Source of the DNA: Actinokineospora bangkokensis
Lineage (GTDB): Bacteria > Actinomycetota > Actinomycetes > Mycobacteriales > Pseudonocardiaceae
Assembly (NCBI RefSeq): GCF_001940455.1
Contig: NZ_MKQR01000009.1
Coordinates: 59,592-123,591, forward strand
Length of the DNA: 64,000 bases
Reading direction: 5' to 3'
Shown here: positions 20,868 to 29,752 of the stretch, piece by piece
How positions within the stretch are numbered: the stretch's first letter is position 1
How the letters are laid out: every line of letters begins with the position of its first letter
Position numbers and translations under genes: made by a program
The notes under the pieces: generated by a model
The model's database searches: none
What the model was told of the DNA's origin: nothing
What the model saw: the letters and a program-made list of their open reading frames with translations, nothing else

Positions 20868-21692
20868 GTGACGCGCGGGCTGGTCCTGGCTGTGGTGGCG
20901 GTGTTCGGCGTGGCCTCGTGCAGCGCCACATCGGAGGGGCCTGGTGGTCCTCCGGCGTCCGCGGGGCCCGCGTCGCGACCTGCGGTGGCCGCCCCGCCCG
21001 CCGGGGCGGCGTTCGACTACCAGTTGGGCGGCGCCTACGAGCCGCCGGACGGGGTCCGGGTGCTCAGCCGCGATCGCACCGCCGACGCCGCTCCCGGCGT
21101 GTACTCCATCTGCTACGTCAACGCCTTCCAGGCCCAGCCCGGTGCCGAGGGGGAGTGGGACCCCGACCTGCTGCTCCGCGGCACCGGGGGCGAGCCGGTG
21201 ATCGACGAGGAGTGGGACGAGGCCCTGCTCGACCTGCGCACCGAGAACAAGCGCACCCGCGTCGCCGCCAAGGTGGGGCGGTGGATCGACGAGTGCGCGG
21301 CCAAGGGCTACCGGGCGGTCGAGCCGGACAACTTCGACAGCTACACGCGCTCCCAGGACCTGCTCACCGCCGACGAGGCGCAGGCCTTCTTCCGCCTCCT
21401 GGCCGCCCACGCCCACCGGGCGGGGTTGGCCATCGCGCAGAAGAACACCTCCGACCTCGCGCCCCGACGACAGGCGAACGGTGCGGACTTCGCGGTGGTC
21501 GAGGAGTGCGGGGAGCAGGACAACTGCGGCGACTACACCCCCTACTTCGCGGACAACGTCATCGTCATCGAGTACACCGATGAGGGACTGGCGAACGCTT
21601 GCGCGAAGTGGGGATCGCTCAGCATCGTCCGCAGGGACAAGGACGTGCTGCCCCAAGGGTCCGCGGGGTACGTCCGCGAATCTTGCCGCTGA
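20868..21692 (+). CDS. GH114-like endo-alpha-1,4-polygalactosaminidase lipoprotein
   Basis: The 274-residue product starts with a lipoprotein signal (VLAVVAVFGVASC, Cys as lipid site) and a Gly/Pro/Ala linker. The body matches the GH114/TM1410-like family: GVYSICYVNAFQAQPGAE, AAKGYRAVEPDNFDSYTRS and AHAHRAGLAIAQKNTSDL. The acidic residues in EPDNFD are the likely catalytic region. Family members cleave galactosamine-containing exopolysaccharide; the substrate here is unknown. TACTGT (20856-20861) is six bases before the GTG, suggesting a leaderless transcript. It stands alone. Confidence 0.82.
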   Translation: MTRGLVLAVVAVFGVASCSATSEGPGGPPASAGPASRPAVAAPPAGAAFDYQLGGAYEPPDGVRVLSRDRTADAAPGVYSICYVNAFQAQPGAEGEWDPDLLLRGTGGEPVIDEEWDEALLDLRTENKRTRVAAKVGRWIDECAAKGYRAVEPDNFDSYTRSQDLLTADEAQAFFRLLAAHAHRAGLAIAQKNTSDLAPRRQANGADFAVVEECGEQDNCGDYTPYFADNVIVIEYTDEGLANACAKWGSLSIVRRDKDVLPQGSAGYVRESCR

Positions 21693-21707
21693 CCCCCGCC
21701 CGGTTCC

Positions 21708-22319
21708 TCACAGGCGGCTGGCCAGCGTCGCCACCCCGGCGCCCGACAGCTGCTCCACCGCCCCGGCGCGCCCCGCCATCGCCATCAGCAGCGGCTCGGC
21801 GGGGCCTTCCACCACCGGGCCCTCGCCCGCTGCCCAGTCCACATCGGTCGCCCGCAGTCGCAATCCCCTGACCCGCTTGGCCGCGCCGATCGGCGGCGCG
21901 ATCCTCGCGAAGCCCAGCACCGCCACCAGCCGCTCCGGCGGGATCTCCCGGGGCCTGCCGAGCGGGCGCCGGATGTCCTGGTGGTGCACCAGCCCATCGG
22001 TCAGCGCGATGCGGGCCCCGAACGCGGCGGGCAGGCCGTGTGGCGAGACGCGCTCCCTGGCCACCGCCAGCAGCTCCGCCGGGGTGCGTGCGCGTGCTTC
22101 GTCCACACCGGCCTGGTTCCCGGCGACGCCGCCCTTGACCAACCGGCGCACGGTGCCGCCCACCCCGAGCGAGTCGTAGTCGAAGACGTGCGCCACGACG
22201 TCCCGGACCCGCCAGCGCGCGCACAGGGTCGGCGCCTCCCACTCCTCGGGGGTGAGGGTCGCCAGGAAGTCCACGAGTTCCGCGCGTTCGGCACGCGCCA
22301 TGGCCTTGGTGTCGCTCAT
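21708..22319 (-). CDS. Maleylpyruvate isomerase family (mycothiol-dependent DinB-fold) protein
   Basis: The 203-residue protein matches TIGR03083-like actinobacterial proteins: LATLTPEEWEAPTLCARWRV followed by DVVAHVFDYDSLG, and ALTDGLVHHQDIRRPLGRPR. The conserved His residues are the likely divalent-metal ligands of the DinB fold. Characterised relatives use mycothiol as cofactor, but most family members have no known substrate. The ATG at 22319 follows GGAGGAGTGCG. Confidence 0.83.
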   Translation of the reverse strand: MSDTKAMARAERAELVDFLATLTPEEWEAPTLCARWRVRDVVAHVFDYDSLGVGGTVRRLVKGGVAGNQAGVDEARARTPAELLAVARERVSPHGLPAAFGARIALTDGLVHHQDIRRPLGRPREIPPERLVAVLGFARIAPPIGAAKRVRGLRLRATDVDWAAGEGPVVEGPAEPLLMAMAGRAGAVEQLSGAGVATLASRL

Positions 22320-22397
22320 CGCACTCCTCCGCGGCGCTGGTGCGCCAACCCTAGGCGGGGGCGCGACCGCGGGCACGGCGAGCGCGGCCCGTCGCCG

Positions 22398-23594
22398 TCA
22401 GGCGGTGTCCAGGGCCGCGGCGAGGTCGTCAACCAGGTCGTCGGTGTCCTCCAGACCGACGGCGAGGCGCAGGTGACCGGCGCGGTGGAAGTGCTCGGGG
22501 TAGTTCTCGTCGCCGCCCCTGGTGCCCGGGCCCGCGTGCACGATCAGCGTCTCGTCGTGGCCCAGCGACACCGCGGGCGTGATGACCTTCAGGGCGTTGA
22601 CGAAGCGGGTGTGCGCCGCCGAGTCGCCGGTGAGGGCGAAGGTCAGCACCGCGCCGAAGCCGCCGGTGAACTGGCGGCGGGCGAGCTCGTGCTGCGGGTG
22701 GCTCGGCAGGCCCGGGTAGGCGACGAACGCGACCCGCGGGTCCTGCTCCAGGAACTCCGCGATGCGCTGGGCGGAGGCCACCTGCGCGCGCAGCCGCAGG
22801 GGCAGGGTCACCGAGCCGCGCGTGATCAACCACGCGTTGAACGGCGACAGCACCCCGCCCACGTCCACCAGCGCGTCCGCCCGGACCTGGTCGAGCAGGG
22901 CGCGGCTGCCGGTCACCACCCCGCCCATCGCGTCGCCGTGGCCGTTGATGAACTTGGTCAGCGAGTGCACCACCACGTCCGCGCCGTCGGCGAGCGGCCG
23001 GTAGAGCGGCGGTGGCGTGAACGTGCTGTCGACGCTGAGCAGCGCCCCGGCCCCGTGCGCGACCTCCGCCAGCGCGGCGACGTCGGCCACCGCGGTGGTG
23101 GGGTTGGCGATGGACTCGACGTGCAGCAGCCTGGTGGTCGGCCGCAGCGCCCCGCGGACCGCGTCGAGGTCGGTGACGTCGACGAACGACGCCTCGATGC
23201 CGTAGCGGCGCGGCAGCAGCTCGGCGAACAGCCGCCACACCGCCTCGTAGGTCACGCTGGAGACGACGACGTGGTCGCCGCTGCGCAGGTGGGTGAAGAA
23301 CAGCGCGTGCAGCGCGGCGACCCCGGTCGCGAACACGACCGACGCCTCACCCCCGTCCAGCGCCGCCAGCTTCGCCTCCAGCACGTGCTGGTTGGCGTGG
23401 CCGTTGCGGGCGTAGAACAGCCCACCGGCCGCCGACCAGCTCACCTGGGAGGCGTCCTCGGGCAGGTGGTAGGAGTTCGCCAGCACCAGCGGGGTCCGGA
23501 TCGGCCCCGTCGTCGCGTGCGGGTCGTTGCCCCCGTGCACGGCCCACGTCCGCTCGCCCACGGTCGACGGGTCCCGCTTGTCCGGTGCTGCCAT
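22398..23594 (-). CDS. Cys/Met metabolism PLP-dependent enzyme (cystathionine gamma-synthase/lyase family)
   Basis: The 398-residue protein is a fold-type I PLP enzyme. Family features include RTPLVLANSYHLPED, the glycine-rich EASVVFATGVAALHALFFTH, VDSTFTPPPLYRPLADGADV and the PLP-Lys segment HSLTKFINGHGDAMGG. Reaction could be gamma-synthase, gamma-lyase or O-acetylhomoserine sulfhydrylase; sequence alone does not decide. The long N-terminal stretch before the first strand and the FYARNGHANQHVLEAKLA region differ somewhat from typical MetB. ATG 23594 follows GAGGGAGGAGCGGG. No sulfur-assimilation genes are adjacent. Confidence 0.85.
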   Translation of the reverse strand: MAAPDKRDPSTVGERTWAVHGGNDPHATTGPIRTPLVLANSYHLPEDASQVSWSAAGGLFYARNGHANQHVLEAKLAALDGGEASVVFATGVAALHALFFTHLRSGDHVVVSSVTYEAVWRLFAELLPRRYGIEASFVDVTDLDAVRGALRPTTRLLHVESIANPTTAVADVAALAEVAHGAGALLSVDSTFTPPPLYRPLADGADVVVHSLTKFINGHGDAMGGVVTGSRALLDQVRADALVDVGGVLSPFNAWLITRGSVTLPLRLRAQVASAQRIAEFLEQDPRVAFVAYPGLPSHPQHELARRQFTGGFGAVLTFALTGDSAAHTRFVNALKVITPAVSLGHDETLIVHAGPGTRGGDENYPEHFHRAGHLRLAVGLEDTDDLVDDLAAALDTA

Positions 23595-23677
23595 CCCGCT
23601 CCTCCCTCGGTCCTGCCCCGAGCTTGGCCGCTCACCCCCGCCCCGGCCACCCGTCCCGAGGTGCGGGCGCGGTCCGC

Positions 23678-24283
23678 TCAGGCGGCGTGGCGGGTGGCGG
23701 CGGTGAGCAGGTGCGGGGCGAGGGCGTCCGCGATGAGGGCGTAGCCGGCGGGGGAGGGGTGGAAGCGGTCGCCGGAGAACAGGGCCGGGTTGGCGCGGAA
23801 GCTGTCGAACAGCTCCGCGCCCACGGCGGCGACCGAGCCGCCCGCCCGGTCCACGGCGTCGGCCTGCGCCTGCGCGTAGGCGGCGCTGACCTGCCGGACC
23901 ACGTCGCGGAACGGCTCGGGCACGGCGGTGACGATGCTGAGGTCGGGGGTGGTGGCCACGACGACGGCGGCGCCGGTGCCGGTGAGACCCCGCACCGCCT
24001 CCCCGAGCAGCCGGGCGCCCGCCTGGGGCGGGGTGAAGGAGATGAGGTCGTTGGCGCCGATGACGACCAGCGCCAGGTCCACGCCCGCCGCCGTGGCGGA
24101 GCGGACCTGGGGGGCGAGGTCGGTGGACCGGGCGCCGGAGACGGCGTGCAGGCTCAGGTCGACCTGGTGGCCCGCTCGGCGCAGGGTGTCGGACAGCCGG
24201 TGCCCCAGGGTCTGATCGGCCCTGGTGCACCCGACCCCCGCGGCGAGCGAGTCACCGAGGACGTGGAAGCGGAGGGTGTTCAT
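23678..24283 (-). CDS. SGNH/GDSL-type hydrolase
   Basis: The 201-residue protein has all four SGNH blocks: FHVLGDSLAAGVG (Ser nucleophile), block II Gly around SGARSTDL, GANDLISF, and DRFHPSPAGYALIADAL with the catalytic Asp and His. There is no signal peptide, so it acts inside the cell as an esterase or lipase-like enzyme on an unknown substrate. ATG 24283 is used, as the domain starts immediately. Confidence 0.88.
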   Translation of the reverse strand: MNTLRFHVLGDSLAAGVGCTRADQTLGHRLSDTLRRAGHQVDLSLHAVSGARSTDLAPQVRSATAAGVDLALVVIGANDLISFTPPQAGARLLGEAVRGLTGTGAAVVVATTPDLSIVTAVPEPFRDVVRQVSAAYAQAQADAVDRAGGSVAAVGAELFDSFRANPALFSGDRFHPSPAGYALIADALAPHLLTAATRHAA

Positions 24284-24433
24284 CACCCCGTTCAACGCCC
24301 GGAGAGTCCGCTTTGCTCCCCGCGGTGGGTGGGGTGTGACGGCTGCCGCCGCGCAGTGCCGTGAACGGCCGTTGGCGACGTCGTCCCGGGCTTCACCACC
24401 TCGTTGTCCTCACCGGCGTGGTGGTGCACGCGC

Positions 24434-26149
24434 TCACCCCGGCCACTGCGGGATGAGGTAGGCCACGCCCGCCTCGGTGATCCGGTGCAGGTCGTCCTCG
24501 GTCAGGCCGCGGCCGGTGAAGCGCTCCACGGCGACGAGCCCCTTCTCGTGCTTGTCGCGGAAGTTCGCGAAGTCGAGGTCCGCCATCGCCGCCGCGGCCG
24601 CCGGGTGGTCCGGGGACGGGGTCAGGCCGGGTTCGCAGGAGCCGAGCACCTCGCCGCGCTCGGCGAACGACAACCTGGTGACGGCGTTGACGTTCCAGAA
24701 CATGCTCGCCGCCCGGCCCGAGCGGGAGGCCAGGGACAACACCGGCCCGTGGCTGCCGGTGAAGCCGTTCTCCTCGACCACCAGCACGTCCGCGCCCCGG
24801 TCGAGCACGGCCAGCCACATCTGCTCCCAGCCGTGGGCCCCGCTGCGCAGGTCCGCCAGCGAGGCGGGGGCCCCCGGGTCCGCGCCGAACGCCCGCACCA
24901 CCTCGGCGGCGGACGAGCCCGTGACGACCGTGACGGTGGCCGCCACGGACAGCCCGCTGCGCTGGACCCACCGGTACGCCGCCTCCGGGCGGTGGACCGG
25001 GGGCGGTTCGGGTTCCCCGCGCAGGCGGTGCCCCAGCCGATCCGCCCTGGCGTGGACGCGCGGCGGCTCGGCGGGTGCCTCCCACAGCCAGATGGCGGCG
25101 CTCTCGCCGCTCGGGTCGTCGCGGCCGTAGGCGTGCACGCGCACCCGGTAGTCGCCCGGCCACGGCGGTGTGCGCAGGCCCCAGACCTGCTCCGGCGCGC
25201 CGCCGGGGCGCGGGGCGGGGCGGGCCTCGTCGGAGCCGAGCAGGCGGGCGTCACCGCGGGTCGCCGTCCAGCTCACGTCCACGACCTCGTCCCACTCGGC
25301 GGTGTCCACCTCGTCGGGCGGCCCGGCCAGCACGCGGAAGCCGACGGCGAGGGTCCCCCGCTCCCCGCCGGTGCGGACCACGACCCCGCCCGGCACGACG
25401 TCCACCAGGCCGTTCGCGGTGAAGTCCGCGCCCACGGGGAAAGCCCCCTCGGCGAGGGCGAAGGCGTGGTCGCGCACCGCGACGGTGTCGCTGCCCGCCT
25501 GCGGCAGCCGGTACTCGGCCCGGCGGCGGGCCACCACCGCGTCGGCGTAGCCGGGCGGCACCGGGGCGCTGCGCAGCCGCTCGGTCGCCACCCCCAACGC
25601 CGTCCCCACCACCGCCGCGGTGCCCTGCCCCAGCTCGCGCAGGGCCAAGGCGGAGGTGATGACGGCCAGCGCGAGGTGACCGGCACCGTGCGCCGCCGCC
25701 AACGCCTCCTCGTCCCCGCCCACCCGGAGCGGTCCCAGCAGCGCCTCCGCGGGCAGGCCCGCGCTCGTGGCGGCGACCAGCTCCAGCAGCCCCGGCCTGG
25801 TGCGCGCCAGCAGCCGCGTCTCCCGCAGCGCCTCCGGCTCCGACCCGGCGTGGAGGGTGGCGAACGCGCCCGACGGCGGCGGGGCGAGCCCGCCGGTCAA
25901 CCCGAGGTCGGGCAGGCGCAGCCGCGCCAGCGGACCCTCCAGGGCGCCGTGCACCCGCTCCACCACCCACGGCTCCACCGCGCGCAGCGCCGCCACGACC
26001 GGCGGCTCCGGCACCTGCGACCGGCGCACCACCGGTCCCCGGCTCCCCAGCCTGCCCAGGGCGGCCGCGGGCGCGGGCGGGATCGCGGACACGACGTCAG
26101 GCAGCGCGGCGGCGACGGCCGCGACGAGTTGTTCCCCCATGCCGGTCAT
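24434..26149 (-). CDS. Large multidomain protein with C-terminal DUF6461
   Basis: The 571-residue protein has three parts. Residues ~1-200 are Ala/Leu-rich and helical. The middle (~225-370) contains GTLAVGFRVLAGPPDEVDTA and GDYRVRVHAYGRDDPSGE, with a beta-rich look. The C-terminal ~170 residues match DUF6461: DRGADVLVVEENGFTGSHGP and SMFWNVNAVTRLSFAERGEV. DUF6461 is widespread in actinobacteria, of unknown function, and often fused or placed near polymorphic-toxin or immunity-like genes. The start is unsure: ATG 26149, ATG 26140 and GTG 26164 are all possible and none has a ribosome-binding site. Confidence 0.7.
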   Translation of the reverse strand: MTGMGEQLVAAVAAALPDVVSAIPPAPAAALGRLGSRGPVVRRSQVPEPPVVAALRAVEPWVVERVHGALEGPLARLRLPDLGLTGGLAPPPSGAFATLHAGSEPEALRETRLLARTRPGLLELVAATSAGLPAEALLGPLRVGGDEEALAAAHGAGHLALAVITSALALRELGQGTAAVVGTALGVATERLRSAPVPPGYADAVVARRRAEYRLPQAGSDTVAVRDHAFALAEGAFPVGADFTANGLVDVVPGGVVVRTGGERGTLAVGFRVLAGPPDEVDTAEWDEVVDVSWTATRGDARLLGSDEARPAPRPGGAPEQVWGLRTPPWPGDYRVRVHAYGRDDPSGESAAIWLWEAPAEPPRVHARADRLGHRLRGEPEPPPVHRPEAAYRWVQRSGLSVAATVTVVTGSSAAEVVRAFGADPGAPASLADLRSGAHGWEQMWLAVLDRGADVLVVEENGFTGSHGPVLSLASRSGRAASMFWNVNAVTRLSFAERGEVLGSCEPGLTPSPDHPAAAAAMADLDFANFRDKHEKGLVAVERFTGRGLTEDDLHRITEAGVAYLIPQWPG

Positions 26150-26258
26150 CGTGCCGGCGCCCACCGACAAGACGCGGTGCGCTCAAGCTGACCCGACGGG
26201 GTGAACCAGGTCCTCGCAGGCCCAGGCGCGTCCTGCGGGCGTCAGCGACAATCGGGCC

Positions 26259-27122
26259 ATGCCCGAGATCAACCGCGAGCTGGCCGACTTCCTGCGCCGC
26301 GCCCGCAGCCAGGTCGACCCGTCGCGCGCGGGCCTGCCCCCGGACGGGCGGGCGCGCCGCGTCCCCGGGCTCCGGCGCGAGGAGGTGGCCCGCCTGGCCG
26401 GGGTGTCCACCGACTACTACACCCGGCTGGAGCAGGGGCGCCGCGCGAGCCCGTCCCCCTCGGTCATCGCCGCCCTCGGCCGGGCGCTGGGGCTCGACGC
26501 GGCGGGCCGCGCGCACCTGGAGGACCTCATCGGCCTCACCAGCGCCCCCCGCCGCCGCACCCGCGGGGCGCAGCGCGTGCGCCCCGGCCTGCACCAGCTG
26601 CTGGACGCCCTCGACGGCGAGCCCGCCGTGGTGCTGGGCCGCCGCACCGACGTGCTGGCGGCGAACCGGCTGGCCAGGGCGCTGTTCACCGACTTCGACG
26701 CGCTGCCGCGCGCGCAGCGCAACTACGCCCGCTGGATGTTCTTCGACGACGAGGCCCGCACCCTGTTCGTCGACTGGGCCGACCAGGCGCGCGCCGCCGT
26801 GGAGAGCCTGCGCTTCGAGGCCGGGCGCGACCCGGACGACCGCGCCACCCGCGCGCTGGTGGCGGAACTGCGCGAGCACAGCGCCGAGTTCGACGCGTGG
26901 TGGGAGCAGCACCGCGTGCACCAGCGCACGCACGGCTCCAAGCGGCTGCGCCACCCGCTCGTCGGCGAGCTGACCGTGGACTACGAGACCCTCAACCCGC
27001 CCGGCGACCCCGACACGACGCTGTACGTCTACACAACCGAACCCGGGTCGCCCTCCCGCCACGCCCTCGACCTCCTGGCGAGCTGGTCGGCCGCGGGCGT
27101 CGAACGCCAAGACCAGGCCTGA
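26259..27122 (+). CDS. XRE family regulator with MmyB-like ligand-binding domain
   Basis: The 287-residue protein begins with a helix-turn-helix of the MmyB class (ADFLRRARSQVDPSRAG, then VPGLRREEVARLAGVSTDYY), followed by the MmyB-like PAS-type domain (residues ~105-275) with AVVLGRRTDVLAANRLARAL and KRLRHPLVGELTVDYETL. This family binds fatty acids or similar ligands and often represses a neighbouring oxidoreductase. GACAAT sits six bases before the ATG, suggesting a leaderless mRNA. The divergent neighbour is the DUF6461 gene, its possible target. Confidence 0.88.
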   Translation: MPEINRELADFLRRARSQVDPSRAGLPPDGRARRVPGLRREEVARLAGVSTDYYTRLEQGRRASPSPSVIAALGRALGLDAAGRAHLEDLIGLTSAPRRRTRGAQRVRPGLHQLLDALDGEPAVVLGRRTDVLAANRLARALFTDFDALPRAQRNYARWMFFDDEARTLFVDWADQARAAVESLRFEAGRDPDDRATRALVAELREHSAEFDAWWEQHRVHQRTHGSKRLRHPLVGELTVDYETLNPPGDPDTTLYVYTTEPGSPSRHALDLLASWSAAGVERQDQA

Positions 27123-27189
27123 CCCCAGCCCCACGCCTCCTGCTCACCAGCGGCGGGTCACCAAGCCGAGGAGCAAGCCGAGCGGCCTC

Positions 27190-27351
27190 GGTGCCAGGCC
27201 GGGGACGGCACCGGGTGAGCTGTGGTGCCAGGCCGGGGACGGCACCGGGTGAGCCGTGGTGCCAGGCCGGGGATGGCACCGGGTGAGCTGTGGTGCCAGG
27301 CCGGGGATGGCACCGGGTGAGCCGTGGTGCCAGGCCGGGGACGATGCCGGG
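27190..27351. repeat. 34-bp tandem repeat array (4.8 copies)
   Basis: Four full 34-base units start at 27190, 27224, 27258 and 27292, followed by a 26-base partial unit at 27326. Each unit contains GGTGCC, 11 bases, GGCACC, so each full copy can form a 6-bp hairpin. Copies alternate between CTGT and CCGT at their ends, and copies 1-2 differ from 3-4 by GACGGC versus GATGGC, suggesting duplication of a 68-base pair. The array lies between the convergent ends of the XRE and threonine aldolase genes. Confidence 0.92.
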
Positions 27352-27386
27352 CGGGGACGAGGGGGTGGGCGGCGGGAGAAATCTGA

Positions 27387-28424
27387 TCAAGCCCGCTCGA
27401 CGGTGGCGATCAGCTCGTCGATGTCGTCATCGGTGTGGGCGAAGGAGGTGACGAACCGCGCGACCCCGGGGGCCCAGCGGTCGTGGTGGAAGGCGAAGCC
27501 CGCCGCGAGCAGCCCGTCGCGCACCCGGTCGGGGAGCGTGGCGAACAGGATGTTGGCCTGCGGCTCGGCCAGCAGCTCGATGCCCGCGGCCTTGAAGCCC
27601 CCGGCGAGGCGGGCCGCGGTGCCGTTGGACCGGCGGGCCAGGCGCAGCCACAGGTCGTCGGCCAGGTAGGCGTCGAGCTGGGCGGAGTGGAAGCGCATCT
27701 TGGACGCCAGCTGGCCCGCCCGCTTGACCCGGAACGCCAGCTGCTCGGCCGCGGCCCCGTCGAAGCAGACGATCGCGTCGGCGGTCATGGTGCCGTTCTT
27801 GGTGGCGCCGAAGGAGAGCACGTCGACGCCCGCCTTCCAGGTCAGCTCCGCGGGGGAGGCGCCGAGGTGCGCGACGGCGTTGGCGAACCGGGCGCCGTCG
27901 ACGTGCACGGCCAGCCCGGCCTCCTTGGCGATGCCCGCCAGCTCCCGCACCTGCGCCGCCGAGTACGCGGTGCCCACCTCGGTCGCCTGGCTGAGGCTGA
28001 GCGCGCTCGGCTGCACCGAGTGCGCGTCCCCCGCCCCGCGCCGCACGGCCTCCCGCAGCGCCCCCGGGTCGACCCGGCAGTCCGCACCGGGCACGCCGAC
28101 GAGCTTCGCGCCCCCGGTGAACGCCTCCGGCGCGCCGCACTCGTCGAGGTTGATGTGGCTCTCCGGGTGGCACAGCACGCTGCCCCACGGCGGCACGAGC
28201 GCGGCCAGGCCGAGGGAGTTGGCGATCGTGCCGGTGGAGACGGGGAACACCGCCACCTCCCGCTCGAACACCGCGGCGAGCCTGCCGCGCAGGCTGTCGG
28301 TGAACCGGTCGCTGCCGTAGGGGGCGCTCTGCTCACCCGCCGCCGCCGCGACGGCCGCGACGACCTCGGGGGGCGCGCCCGCGGTGTTGTCGCTGAGGAA
28401 CAGGCGGTTGCGGGTGGTGCTCAT
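27387..28424 (-). CDS. Low-specificity L-threonine aldolase
   Basis: The 345-residue PLP enzyme has LFLSDNTAGAPPEVVAAVAA, the substrate-contact CHPESHINLDECGAPEAFTG and the PLP-lysine segment DVLSFGATKNGTMTADAIV. It should cleave L-threonine or allo-threonine to glycine and acetaldehyde, or act on related beta-hydroxy amino acids. ATG 28424 follows GAGGACGC. It stands alone; the tandem repeat array lies just beyond its stop and may act as its terminator. Confidence 0.9.
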   Translation of the reverse strand: MSTTRNRLFLSDNTAGAPPEVVAAVAAAAGEQSAPYGSDRFTDSLRGRLAAVFEREVAVFPVSTGTIANSLGLAALVPPWGSVLCHPESHINLDECGAPEAFTGGAKLVGVPGADCRVDPGALREAVRRGAGDAHSVQPSALSLSQATEVGTAYSAAQVRELAGIAKEAGLAVHVDGARFANAVAHLGASPAELTWKAGVDVLSFGATKNGTMTADAIVCFDGAAAEQLAFRVKRAGQLASKMRFHSAQLDAYLADDLWLRLARRSNGTAARLAGGFKAAGIELLAEPQANILFATLPDRVRDGLLAAGFAFHHDRWAPGVARFVTSFAHTDDDIDELIATVERA

Positions 28425-28573
28425 GCGTCCTCGGTTCGACCGGTGGTGGGGGCGGCCGTGCCAGGGTAGCTGACGGGGGTGGGGGCCAGGTTTGCGCTGC
28501 GCAGGGCGGTGAAGAGGGCGCTTGGGTGGTGGGTTGGTTGCCCTCTGAAGATCGAGGGGTGGACTCGTGGTGG

Positions 28574-29476
28574 TCATCGGCGTCTGGTGAGGAGGGTCAG
28601 TGCTGCGGCCAGCACGAGGAGGCCGCACCAGGACAGCGGTGGTAGGCGTTCCCCGAGGACGGTTGTGCCCAGGGTGGCGGCGACGGCTGGTTCGGCCAGG
28701 GTGAGGGTCGTCGCGGTGGGGGCCGGGGTGTGCCGCAGGCCGTGGCCGAAGCAGCGGTAGGCCAGGTAGACGGTGAACAGGGCGAGGTAGGTCGCCACCG
28801 CGATGCCGCTGGGCCGCGTGAGCCAGGTGGTGTCGAGGGTGAGCACGAGCGGGAGGACGAGGAGGCCCGCCGCGCCGAACAGCGCGCCCATCACCCGGTC
28901 CGGTTCGTGGCCGGAGGCGATCAGGCGGCTGCCGATCACCGAATACGCGGCGTAGGAGAAGCCCGCCGCGGCCGCGAGTGCGGTTCCGGTGGTGTCGACG
29001 GTGGTCGGGTGGTCGGTGAGGTGGGGGCCGAGGACCAGCAGGCCGCAGCCGAGGATGGCGGCGGTGGTGGCGGCCACCCAGGTGCCGGTGGGACGGCCGT
29101 GGCCCGTGGCCCAGCCCAGCAGGCCCGCGAAGACCGGGGCGCTGCCGAGGGCGATGACGGTCGCCACGGCGACGCCGGTGCGGGAGACGGCGGGGTAGAA
29201 GGTGATCGGGTAGCCGGCTACGGCGATGGCGCCCAGCAGGAAGGACCAGCGGTCTCGGCGGGAGCTGGTGGGCGGCAGGGAGCGGGCGCCGCGGGAGGTG
29301 ATGAACAGCAGGAGGCCGCCGAGGGTGAGGCCCGCGCAGCCGACGGCGGCGGGTGGGGCGCTCGCGGGGGCCAGGGAGCCTGCCGTCCCGGTGGTGCCCC
29401 AGAGGACGGCGGCGGTGAGGATGGGGGCGGGGCCTGCGGTGAGGCGCGCCCACGCGGGCGTGGTGCGGAGTGGCAC
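28574..29476 (-). CDS. EamA/DMT family transporter
   Basis: The 300-residue protein has about ten membrane segments in two EamA halves: ILTAAVLWGTTGTAGSLAPA and, in the second half, ALAAAAGFSYAAYSVIGSRL, with the family-typical AEPAVAATLGTTVLGERLPP near the end. These proteins usually export amino acids or metabolites. GTG 29476 is used with a GGAAGAC sequence upstream. The divergent gene is a DinB-fold protein, with a pair of palindromes between. Confidence 0.86.
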   Translation of the reverse strand: MPLRTTPAWARLTAGPAPILTAAVLWGTTGTAGSLAPASAPPAAVGCAGLTLGGLLLFITSRGARSLPPTSSRRDRWSFLLGAIAVAGYPITFYPAVSRTGVAVATVIALGSAPVFAGLLGWATGHGRPTGTWVAATTAAILGCGLLVLGPHLTDHPTTVDTTGTALAAAAGFSYAAYSVIGSRLIASGHEPDRVMGALFGAAGLLVLPLVLTLDTTWLTRPSGIAVATYLALFTVYLAYRCFGHGLRHTPAPTATTLTLAEPAVAATLGTTVLGERLPPLSWCGLLVLAAALTLLTRRR

Positions 29477-29664
29477 GGTCGTCTTCCGGTCGTCGGGTCC
29501 TGGTGGGGACTGCGCGGGCGCGCGACGACGGAACCCCTGGTCGGGGCGGGTGCGGGTGTCGGCGTCCGCTCAGGCGCCGGGAGGTGGCAGCACGACGTGC
29601 CAGTGGCCGTTCACACCGCGAGGGTACCCGGGTGGTCGCCGACACCTGCGGCCCGCACCCGCTG

Positions 29665-29701
29665 GCTTGCCGGATCGGCAAGCTGATGTGCCGATCGGCA
29701 C
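29665..29701. promoter_or_regulatory. Tandem palindromic operator-like sites
   Basis: GCTTGCC-GGATC-GGCAAGC (29665-29683) and the perfect palindrome GTGCCGATCGGCAC (29688-29701) share the core TGCCG-GATCGGCA and are centred about 20 bases, or two DNA turns, apart. They lie between the divergent EamA and DinB-fold genes. No cognate regulator is adjacent. Confidence 0.65.
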
Positions 29702-29752
29702 GGGCGGTGCCAGGGTGGGGACGACCTCAGGAGTCCACAGGGGAGTGAGCAC

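Noticed and set aside
27190..27351. Tandem array as a CRISPR.
   Set aside because: Units are contiguous with no unique spacers, and no cas genes are near.
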